Below are positions 1 to 7,055 of a stretch of DNA of 7,055 nt, one piece after another; positions within the stretch are counted from its first letter, which is position 1, and every line of letters starts with the position of its first letter. This DNA comes from JAUWCW01 sp030609125 [NCBI: Candidatus Rokuibacteriota bacterium] (GTDB taxonomy: Bacteria; JAUVQV01): contig JAUWCW010000099.1 of NCBI GenBank assembly GCA_030609125.1, positions 1-7,055 on the forward strand, in the 5' to 3' direction. The notes under the pieces are model-generated. The model was given only the letters and a program-made list of their open reading frames with translations. It was not told the origin of the DNA and did no database searches. Made by a program: the position numbers and the translations under genes.

Positions 1-528
1 CCCCTCGCCGGGCTTGTCATGGGCACCCGGTCGGGCGACGTCGATCCGGCGCTCCCCTTCTTCCTCGCCGACCACCTCGGCATGTCCCTCCGGCAGATCG
101 ACGACCTCCTCAACAGGGAGAGCGGCCTGAAGGGGCTCTGCGGTCTGATCGACATGCGGGAGATCCTGGCGAGGCGGGCCGCCGGCGACGAGGGGGCCGC
201 GACGGCCGTGGAGGTCTACGCCTATCGGGTGAAGAAGTACATCGGCGCCTTCCTTGCCGTCCTGGGGAGGCTCGAGGCCCTCGTCTTCACCGCCGGCGTC
301 GGTGAGAACTCCCCGGAGATCCGCGCCCTCTGCTGCCGCGGCCTGGAGGGGCTCGGCATCTCCGTCGACGCCGGAAGGAACGGCCGGTCCTCCGGGGAGA
401 TCAGGGACGTGGCCTCAAAGGCGAGCCCGGTACGGATCCTGGTGGTACCGACGAACGAGGAGCTGAGGATCGCCCAGGAGACGAAGAGGGTGGTGGATGG
501 AATCGGGGGAGGTAAAGGGAAGCCATGA
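1..528 (+). CDS. ackA: Acetate kinase, C-terminal part (5' end outside window)
   Basis: Acetate kinase interconverts acetate plus ATP and acetyl phosphate plus ADP in the cytosol; in fermenting or acetate-excreting cells it yields ATP by substrate-level phosphorylation. The reading frame is open from base 1 and gives about 175 residues, against about 400 in the full family protein, so the N-terminal half lies to the left. Conserved family stretches are visible: GLVMGTRSGDVDP at residues 4-16 of the visible part, FTAGVGENSPEIR around residues 96-108, and a C-terminal PTNEELRIA (about 150-158) that in this family carries the Mg-binding glutamate. The ATG at 19 lies inside the MGTRSGD motif, so it is not the true start. 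The stop TGA at 526-528 overlaps the next gene's ATG by four bases (ATGA), which suggests translational coupling. The gene looks intact as far as it is visible, and the identification is firm. Confidence 0.95.
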   Translation, partial: PLAGLVMGTRSGDVDPALPFFLADHLGMSLRQIDDLLNRESGLKGLCGLIDMREILARRAAGDEGAATAVEVYAYRVKKYIGAFLAVLGRLEALVFTAGVGENSPEIRALCCRGLEGLGISVDAGRNGRSSGEIRDVASKASPVRILVVPTNEELRIAQETKRVVDGIGGGKGKP

Positions 529-1304
529 GTGCCGAGCGTAAGGCTTTTCCCTTGTCCCGGGAACGGTTCGACGCCGTTCTCTTCGACATGGACGGCGTGC
601 TGACGGCGACGGCGAAGGTTCACGCCGCCTCCTGGAAGGAGATGTTCGACGAATATCTGCGGACACGGTCCGAAAAGACCGGCGAGCCCTTCGCCCCCTT
701 CGACATCGGCGCCGATTACGTCCACTACGTCGACGGGAAGCTCCGCAACGACGGCGTGCAGAGCTTTCTCCTCTCCCGGGGCATCGACCTCCCCTGGGGC
801 GATCCCTCCGACCCCCCGGAGCGGGAAACGGTCTGCGGGCTCGGAAGCCGCAAGAACGAGCTCGTCGGTGCGGCGATCGAGTCCGGGGGGGTCGAGGTCT
901 TCGAGGGGGCGGTGGCACTGGTGAAGCGGCTCCGGCGGATACCCGTGAAGACCGCCGTCGTCTCGGCGAGCAGGAACTGCCGTACCATCCTTCGGGCAGC
1001 CGGCATCGAGGAGCTCTTCGACGCGCGCGTCGACGGCGTGGTGGCGGGGGAAATGGACCTCGCCGGCAAGCCCGCTCCCGACACCTTCCTCAAGGCGGCG
1101 GAGCTTCTCGGCGTCGAGCCGGCCCGGGCCGTCGTCGTCGAGGATGCCGTCTCGGGGGTGCAGGCGGGACGGGACGGAGGGTTCGGTCTCGTCATCGGCG
1201 TGGACCACAAGGGGGATCCCGGTGTCCTTACCGAACACGGCGCCGACATCGTGGTGGAGGACCTGGGAGAACTGATAGGCAAGGGCGAGGAAGAGGAATC
1301 ATGA
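525..1304 (+). CDS. pgmB: Beta-phosphoglucomutase-family HAD hydrolase
   Basis: This is a 259-residue cytosolic HAD enzyme predicted to convert beta-glucose-1-phosphate to glucose-6-phosphate through a phospho-aspartate intermediate. Visible motifs are FDMDGVLT with nucleophile D21 and acid/base D23; T29 and H33 at the start of the cap domain, at the spacing of the cap histidine in Lactococcus beta-phosphoglucomutase; VVSASR with S147 and S149; the motif III lysine K182 in AGKPAPD; and the Mg-binding pair E206-D207 in VVVEDAVSG. The cap stretch with YVHYVDGK and NDGVQSFL resembles the longer (about 250 aa) type often encoded beside GH65 phosphorylases. The start at 525 is supported by GGAGGT at 508-513 and by the ATGA overlap with ackA; the 3' end overlaps the GH65 gene by another ATGA. 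The adjoining GH65 gene supports the substrate assignment, but mutase rather than phosphatase activity is an inference. The C-terminal tail is acidic (EEEES). Confidence 0.88.
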   Translation: MSAERKAFPLSRERFDAVLFDMDGVLTATAKVHAASWKEMFDEYLRTRSEKTGEPFAPFDIGADYVHYVDGKLRNDGVQSFLLSRGIDLPWGDPSDPPERETVCGLGSRKNELVGAAIESGGVEVFEGAVALVKRLRRIPVKTAVVSASRNCRTILRAAGIEELFDARVDGVVAGEMDLAGKPAPDTFLKAAELLGVEPARAVVVEDAVSGVQAGRDGGFGLVIGVDHKGDPGVLTEHGADIVVEDLGELIGKGEEEES

Positions 1305-2354
1305 TCGAGAAGGAACTGCTCATTCCTCCGGAACACATCTACCCCAACGACGAGTGGCGCCTCGTCGAGAAGCGGTACGCGCCGGAGTTTCTCGCCCAGA
1401 ACGAGACGATCTTCGCCCTCGGCAACGGTTACCTCGGGATGCGGGGGGCCTTCGAGGAAGGACTGCCGGTCTTTCAGAGCGGCACCTTCAACAACACCTT
1501 CACCAACCTCATGGCCCGGGAGAACCTCTGGTACGCCGTGGCGACGGTGGAGAGGATGAAGGGGGCCGACCCGGAGCGCTACGCGGCCCTGGTGCACGAC
1601 ACGAAGCTCCGTGAGGAGGAGATCGGGGAGTGGAAGAGAGCCGCCGACTCCATGTACATTCCCTTCGACGAAGGGAAGGGTATCCATCCCCAGGACGACG
1701 ACTTCCTCAACAAGGAGATCTGGGACTTCGAAAACACGCCCGCCGACCGGTACCCGCTCCTCCTCCACTACCACCCCCTCGTCATCTACCGCTACCAGGT
1801 CATCAAGCAGGCCGACGTGGCCATGGCGATGTTTCTCCTCGGCCACGAGTTCACCGAGGAGCAGAAGAGAGCGAATTTCGACTTCTACGACCCCCTGACG
1901 ACGGGCGACTCCTCCCTCTCCGCCTGCATCGATAGCATCCTCGCCTGGGAGCTCGGCTACGAGGAGAAGGCGCTCCGCTACCTGCGCTACGCCATCCTCA
2001 TGGACCTGGCCGACATCGGCGGCAACGTCAAGGACGGTGTTCACATCGCCTCCATGGGCGGCACCTGGATGGCCGTCGTCTACGGCATCGCCGGTCTGCG
2101 GGACTGGGGCGGACGAATTTCCTTCCGTCCCCGGCTGCCGGAGAAGACCTGCCTGCTGAACTTTCACCTCACCGTCAGGGGCCGGCTCCTTGAAGTGGAC
2201 ATCAGGAAGGAAGGGGTCACCTACGCCCTCAAGGAGGGAGAGGACCTGGTGATCGAGCACTGCGGCGAGGAACTCACCCTCCGTCCCGGCGAAGCGGTCA
2301 GTCGGGACCTGCAGAAACCCATCGAAGGAGCGGCCGGGGAGGGCCCGAAGAACA

Positions 2355-2365
<11 letters not shown>
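1301..2365 (+). CDS. GH65 disaccharide phosphorylase with large in-frame internal deletion
   Basis: Intact GH65 enzymes (maltose, trehalose or kojibiose phosphorylases) are about 750-800 residues and release beta-glucose-1-phosphate. This ORF has only 354. Residues 1 to about 62 match the family N terminus (ETIFALGNGYLGMRGAFEEG, then FQSGTF). Residue 64 onward matches the late catalytic barrel: NNTFTNLMARENL, then KQADVAMAMFLLGHEF (169-184), SLSACI, VHIASMGGTW (247-256), RLP and the C-terminal beta domain. Everything between is missing: most of the N-terminal beta-sandwich domain, the linker and the first half of the barrel, including the GPDEY-type motif with the general-acid Glu that normally lies just upstream of the NNxFTN stretch. 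KQ and H248 of the phosphate/sugar pocket remain. Catalysis is therefore unlikely. The frame is open and the gene still overlaps its neighbours (4 bp with pgmB, 11 bp with edd). It could be a recent deletion, a repurposed remnant or an assembly error. Start ATG 1301 has GAGGAAGAGG upstream. Confidence 0.85.
1483..1506 (+). repeat. Imperfect 12-bp tandem repeat at the GH65 deletion junction
   Basis: CACCTTCAACAA (1483-1494) is followed directly by CACCTTCACCAA (1495-1506), 11 of 12 bases identical. It encodes the TFNNTFTN stretch, exactly where N-terminal GH65 sequence changes to late-barrel sequence. The repeat is seen directly. A role for short homology in forming the deletion is an inference. 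Confidence 0.6.
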
Positions 2366-4220
<1,855 letters not shown>

Positions 4221-4230
4221 ATACCCGGCG

Positions 4231-4239
4231 GGAGGGAGG
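4231..4239 (+). promoter_or_regulatory. Ribosome binding site fixing the eda start
   Basis: GGAGGGAGG lies 6 bases before ATG 4246. It is a strong Shine-Dalgarno match and favours that start over the in-frame ATG at 4174, which lies inside edd and has no comparable site. Confidence 0.7.
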
Positions 4240-4245
4240 CGCACC

Positions 4246-4893
4246 ATGAGGGCAGGGAAAGAGTGGAAGGTGGAACCGGCGGAGGTGCTCGGCGCCGGGC
4301 CGGTGGTGCCGGTGATCGTTATTCACGACCCCGATCACGCCGTGCCCCTCGCCGGGGCTCTTCTCGCCGGCGGCGTCAAGGTGCTGGAAGTCACCTTGCG
4401 CACACCGGTGGCCGTCGAATCCATCAGGCGAATAGCACAGGAGGTCCCCGCGGCGATGGTGGGCGCCGGCACGGTGGTGACGCCGGCCGATCTTGCGGCT
4501 GTCGAGGCTGCCGGCGCGCGCTTCGCCATCAGCCCAGGGCTCACCCCGGGGCTTCTCGAGGCCGCCGACGGTGGTGGCATAGCCCTCATCCCCGGCATCG
4601 CCACCGCCTCGGAGCTGATGACCGGGATGGAGCACGGATACGACCACTTGAAGTTCTTCCCCGCCGAAGCCGCCGGAGGAGTGAAGGCCCTCAAGGGGAT
4701 CAGCGGGCCCTTCCCGCAGGTCACTTTCTGCCCCACCGGCGGCATAAGCCCCGTCAACTATCGCGACTACCTTGCTCTCGCCAACGTCGCCTGCGTCGGC
4801 GGCTCCTGGCTCGTCCCCGCCGAGGCGATGGCGACGGGAAACTGGCGGCGCATCACCGACCTGGCGGCGGAAGCGGTGGCCGGCGCGAAATGA
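4246..4893 (+). CDS. eda: KDPG aldolase (2-keto-3-deoxy-6-phosphogluconate aldolase)
   Basis: Eda is a class I (Schiff-base) aldolase that cleaves KDPG to pyruvate and glyceraldehyde-3-phosphate, completing the Entner-Doudoroff pathway. From ATG 4246 the product is 215 residues, matching the usual 205-215. Catalytic residues are visible at family spacing: E48 and R52 in VLEVTLRT, the GAGTV loop, the Schiff-base lysine K136 in HLKFFPAE, and phosphate-binding glycines in CPTGGIS and CVGGSW. Each is three residues later than in E. coli Eda (E45, R49, K133). The frame extends upstream to ATG 4174, which would add 24 residues unlike the family and overlap edd by 47 bp, so I reject that start. The gap to edd is 25 bp, which suggests co-transcription. 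Some family members also cleave 4-hydroxy-2-oxoglutarate; the edd neighbour favours KDPG. Confidence 0.95.
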   Translation: MRAGKEWKVEPAEVLGAGPVVPVIVIHDPDHAVPLAGALLAGGVKVLEVTLRTPVAVESIRRIAQEVPAAMVGAGTVVTPADLAAVEAAGARFAISPGLTPGLLEAADGGGIALIPGIATASELMTGMEHGYDHLKFFPAEAAGGVKALKGISGPFPQVTFCPTGGISPVNYRDYLALANVACVGGSWLVPAEAMATGNWRRITDLAAEAVAGAK

Positions 4894-4950
4894 AGACCAC
4901 AAAACTGAAAAAAGGGTTGGACATACACGCGGGCAGGTCATGGGGGCACC
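4894..4950 (+). other. Short A-rich eda-zwf spacer
   Basis: This 57-bp gap has an A-rich first third (ACAAAACTGAAAAAAGGG, 4899-4916) that contrasts with the GC-rich genes on both sides. I see no hairpin strong enough for a terminator, so zwf is probably on the same transcript. The only Shine-Dalgarno-like element before zwf is a GGGGG run at 4942-4946, four bases from the ATG, which is weak and close. A four-codon ORF (ATG 4940, stop TGA 4952-4954) ends across the zwf start codon; its function, if any, is unknown. Confidence 0.4.
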
Positions 4951-6492
4951 ATGAAAAGAAATAGCGGCATCGAGAGCAGAAGGAAGAACAGGCCGTCAAA
5001 AGCGCCTCCGCCCCCCCCCTGCGTCATGGTCATCTTCGGCGGCGGGGGTGACCTCGTTAAGCGCAAGCTCGTGCCGGCCCTCTACTACCTCTCCCTCTCG
5101 GGGCTCCTGCCGGAGCGCTTCGCCGTAGTCGGCGTCGGCGGCGACGATCACACCAGCGAGAGCTACCGCGAGTATCTCGACTCCGAGATCGGGAACATGG
5201 TGAGCGGCGAACTGTCGCAGGAGGTCTGGAAGAATATCGAGAGGCGCATACACTTCCTCAGGGCGGACTTCAGGGATCAGGAGTCCTACGGCGACCTCAG
5301 GGCCCTGATCGAGAAGGTCGACGAACAGGAGGGGACGGGGGGCAACGTCCTCTTCTACCTGGCCACGCCGCCGGCCTTCTTCGCCGAGATCCCGGCGCGT
5401 CTCGCCGAAGAGGGGCTCACCGCAGAGGAGGGCGGGCGGTGGCGCCGCGTCATCGTCGAGAAGCCCTTCGGAAGGGACCTGCAGTCGGCGCGCGACCTCA
5501 ACGGCGCTCTCCTGAAGTCCCTCGGGGAGGAGCAGATCTACCGTATCGACCACTACCTCGGCAAGGAGACAGTCCAGAATATCGTCGCCTACCGCTTCGC
5601 CAACAGCACCACGGAGCCGCTCTGGAACCGCCAATATATCGACCACGTCCAGATCACCGTCGCTGAGTCCCTTGGCGTGGAGGGGCGCGCCGGCTACTAC
5701 GACCAGGCGGGCGCCCTGAGGGACATGATCTCAAACCACCTCCTCGTCCTCCTCGGTATTGTGGCCATGGAGCCGCCCACCTCTCTCGACGCCGACGCCG
5801 TCCGCCTCGAGGGCGTCCGGCTTATGAGGTCCATCAAGCCCATCGCCGATGAGGAGGTGCCGGCGGTGGCGGTGAGAGGGCAGTACGGGGAGGGGAAGGG
5901 GGCCGACGGAGCAATCCTCCCCGCCTACCGGGACGAGCCCGGTGTCGCTCCCGGGTCGGTGACGGAGACCTACGCTGCCGTCAGGCTCATGATAGACAAC
6001 TGGCGCTGGACAGGAGTCCCTTTCACCCTCCGCACCGGGAAGCGCCTGGCCCGGCGCCGCACCGAAATCGCCGTGGTGTACAAGCGGCCTCCCCTGGCTA
6101 TGTTCAGAGGATCGACGGTGGAGACGCTGCCGCCCAACGTGCTCGTCCTGCGCATCCAGCCCGACGAGGGGATCGAGTTCGGCTTCGGCGCCAAGGTTCC
6201 GGGGGCGCACATGGGGCTCGACAGTGTGGAGATGGATTTCTGCTACGAGGATTACTTCGGCGACGCCCCGAGCACCGGCTACGAGACGCTGATCTACGAA
6301 TGCATGTGCGGCGACGCCACCCTCTTTCGCCAGAGTGTCGGTGTCGAGGGCGGTTGGAAGGTGGTGCAGCCCATACTCGACGCCTGGAGTGCCGAACCGC
6401 CGAAGGACTTCCCGAACTACGCCGCTGGCTCCGACGGCCCCGCCGCCGCCGCGCTGCTCGCCGGAGATGGCCGGAGGTGGAGACCCATCTGA
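4951..6492 (+). CDS. zwf: Glucose-6-phosphate 1-dehydrogenase
   Basis: Zwf oxidises glucose-6-phosphate to 6-phosphogluconolactone with NAD(P)+ and feeds the Entner-Doudoroff and oxidative pentose phosphate routes. The 513 residues match the usual 480-515. The N-terminal Rossmann domain begins at VIFGGGGDLVKRKL (27-40). Also visible are YLATPP, EKPFG with K171, the signature RIDHYLGKE (198-206) with K205, and catalytic H263 in ISNHLL followed by VAMEPP. The C-terminal domain has FTLRTGKRL and ends in an AGSDGP and GRRW stretch typical of the family. The coenzyme loop reads GGGGDL where most relatives have GASGDL or GATGDL. The first 24 residues are basic, then five prolines partly encoded by a run of nine C (5011-5019). 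Start ATG 4951 is the first possible start after an in-frame stop at 4906; the internal ATG at 5026 would begin too close to the Rossmann strand. No 6-phosphogluconolactonase gene adjoins it. Confidence 0.96.
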   Translation: MKRNSGIESRRKNRPSKAPPPPPCVMVIFGGGGDLVKRKLVPALYYLSLSGLLPERFAVVGVGGDDHTSESYREYLDSEIGNMVSGELSQEVWKNIERRIHFLRADFRDQESYGDLRALIEKVDEQEGTGGNVLFYLATPPAFFAEIPARLAEEGLTAEEGGRWRRVIVEKPFGRDLQSARDLNGALLKSLGEEQIYRIDHYLGKETVQNIVAYRFANSTTEPLWNRQYIDHVQITVAESLGVEGRAGYYDQAGALRDMISNHLLVLLGIVAMEPPTSLDADAVRLEGVRLMRSIKPIADEEVPAVAVRGQYGEGKGADGAILPAYRDEPGVAPGSVTETYAAVRLMIDNWRWTGVPFTLRTGKRLARRRTEIAVVYKRPPLAMFRGSTVETLPPNVLVLRIQPDEGIEFGFGAKVPGAHMGLDSVEMDFCYEDYFGDAPSTGYETLIYECMCGDATLFRQSVGVEGGWKVVQPILDAWSAEPPKDFPNYAAGSDGPAAAALLAGDGRRWRPI

Positions 6493-6495
6493 TTG

Positions 6496-6517
6496 ACCGG
6501 CCCGGTTTTCGTCTTTT
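6496..6517 (+). terminator. Weak candidate intrinsic terminator after zwf
   Basis: Four bases after the zwf stop, ACCG (6496-6499), loop GCC and CGGT (6503-6506) form a four-pair stem with a three-base loop. It is followed by a T-rich stretch to 6517 (TTTTCGTCTTTT, interrupted by CG and C). The stem is short and the T tract broken, so termination may be weak or the match may be chance. Confidence 0.3.
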
Positions 6518-6533
6518 CCACCGTTCCTCCGGA

Positions 6534-6560
6534 TTGCCAGAGCCCGGTGCGTGTGATAAT
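6534..6560 (+). promoter_or_regulatory. Possible sigma70-type promoter, extended -10
   Basis: TTGCCA (6534-6539) and GATAAT (6555-6560) are separated by 15 bases, and TG at 6552-6553 sits at the extended -10 position. The spacer is shorter than the ideal 17, and the start point would leave a leader of about 245 nt before ATG 6813. A weaker alternative is TTGTCA at 6607-6612 with TATGGG at 6630-6635. Confidence 0.25.
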
Positions 6561-6812
6561 TACGTCATATAGGCACGGTTAGTAGGCGTTTTCGGGGAGG
6601 GTCGGGTTGTCATGCGAAAGGGAAATGTCTATGGGCTTCACATACCACTAAAGTGTAATAGCCTTCTTCCGCCTCGGGCACTACTTTACTGTTAAAGGCT
6701 CGTGTTGGATGTGCGTGCCTGGTGCGCATGACGGGTCCGTATTTCGCTGGTTTTGCGTATACCTCAGGTGGCGCGAATCAGGCAACTTTCACCGAATGAG
6801 AAGGTGGGGGCC

Positions 6813-7055
6813 ATGCTCAACGAACTCGTCGAATACACTCAGGTTCTCGACATCGTGGGCGACGTCTGCCGCGTGAGAGCCCGGGGCATCGGCCTCGGCG
6901 ACCTCGCCGTGGTGGAGAACATCGACGGCGAGACATCCACGGCCAGGGTGATCGCCCTGCGCGAGGACATCGTGAGCCTCCAGGTCTTCGCCGGCGCGAA
7001 GGGCCTCTCCACCGACGCCCGGGTGCGCTTTCTCCCCCACGGCCTCCAGGCCCTC
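6813..7055 (+). CDS. atpB: V/A-type ATP synthase subunit B, N-terminal part (3' end outside window)
   Basis: The 81 visible residues match the N-terminal beta-barrel and following stretch of the non-catalytic B subunit of the V/A-type ATPase, a membrane-associated rotary complex that couples ATP to H+ or Na+ movement. The pattern is EYTQVLDIVGDVCRVRA, then LGDLAVVEN, ARVIAL and VSLQVFAGAKGLSTDARVRFL, the last close to the B-subunit LQVFxGxxGLST signature. The full protein is normally about 430-470 residues, so the nucleotide-site region lies outside the window. ATG 6813 is chosen because AAGGTGGGGG (6801-6810) sits just upstream; GTG 6804 and GTG 6768 are in-frame alternatives and the frame is open back to 6732. 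No A-subunit gene lies directly upstream, which is unusual if the gene belongs to a standard A-B-D operon. The family call is good; ion specificity cannot be judged. Confidence 0.82.
   Translation, partial: MLNELVEYTQVLDIVGDVCRVRARGIGLGDLAVVENIDGETSTARVIALREDIVSLQVFAGAKGLSTDARVRFLPHGLQAL

Larger units (their letters stand above)
6493..6812. other. Non-coding intergenic region of lower GC
   Basis: This gap of about 320 bp lies between zwf and the ATP synthase gene. My hand count gives about 52% GC over 6541-6780, and only about 43% at 6601-6660, well below the flanking genes. I see no convincing ORF, tRNA, insertion sequence or riboswitch. It holds the weak terminator candidate at its left end, a possible promoter near 6534-6560, and small dyads: CACT-AA-AGTG at 6646-6655 and CTTTA-CTGT-TAAAG at 6684-6697. 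It probably separates the sugar-catabolic operon from an ATP synthase operon and carries the latter's promoter. Confidence 0.6.

Noticed and set aside
222-1238. Antisense ORF of 338 codons on the - strand
   Set aside because: It covers the opposite strand of ackA and pgmB, with no recognisable domain and no ribosome binding site noted.
4940-4954. Four-codon ORF ending across the zwf start codon as a translational regulator
   Set aside because: The coupling geometry is suggestive, but the ORF has no good ribosome binding site and a four-codon frame easily arises by chance.
6300-6572. Small + strand ORF running over the zwf end into the intergenic region
   Set aside because: It is an alternate frame of zwf, arginine-rich and without a family resemblance.
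6660-6700. Intrinsic terminator or riboswitch from the AGCCTT/AAGGCT pairing
   Set aside because: Six pairs with a 29-base loop and no following T tract do not make a terminator, and no known riboswitch core was recognised.

Overview
The window is a dense, GC-rich (roughly mid-60s percent or more in the genes, my estimate) stretch of bacterial chromosome. Everything I can support reads on the + strand. Six genes of central carbon metabolism run head to tail from the left edge to 6492. After a non-coding gap of about 320 bp, the 5' end of a V/A-type ATP synthase subunit B gene runs off the right edge. Acetate kinase, an Entner-Doudoroff set and a V-type ATPase in a high-GC genome suggest a Gram-negative, possibly anaerobic bacterium. 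A Desulfobacterota-like lineage is one possibility, but taxonomy cannot be settled from this window and I hold it loosely.

Layout: 1-528 is the C-terminal part of acetate kinase (ackA). 525-1304 is a beta-phosphoglucomutase-family HAD enzyme. 1301-2365 is a glycoside hydrolase family 65 (disaccharide phosphorylase) gene that has lost its middle in frame. 2355-4220 is 6-phosphogluconate dehydratase (edd). 4246-4893 is KDPG aldolase (eda). 4951-6492 is glucose-6-phosphate dehydrogenase (zwf). 6493-6812 is a lower-GC intergenic region with a weak terminator candidate and a possible promoter. 6813-7055 is the N-terminal part of V-type ATP synthase subunit B.

How they fit together: a GH65 phosphorylase splits an alpha-glucosyl disaccharide with phosphate to give beta-glucose-1-phosphate. 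The phosphoglucomutase turns that into glucose-6-phosphate. Zwf oxidises it to 6-phosphogluconolactone, and after hydrolysis Edd and Eda give pyruvate plus glyceraldehyde-3-phosphate. Acetate kinase can then make ATP from acetyl phosphate. The first four genes overlap by 4, 4 and 11 bp, which suggests one transcript and coupled translation. 6-Phosphogluconolactonase is not in the window.

The most notable feature is the GH65 gene. Its first ~62 codons and its last ~290 codons are recognisable, but the roughly 400-450 residues between them are absent, including the general-acid glutamate. The reading frame and the overlap with edd are preserved. I see no mobile element, CRISPR array, tRNA, rRNA or clearly new system here.
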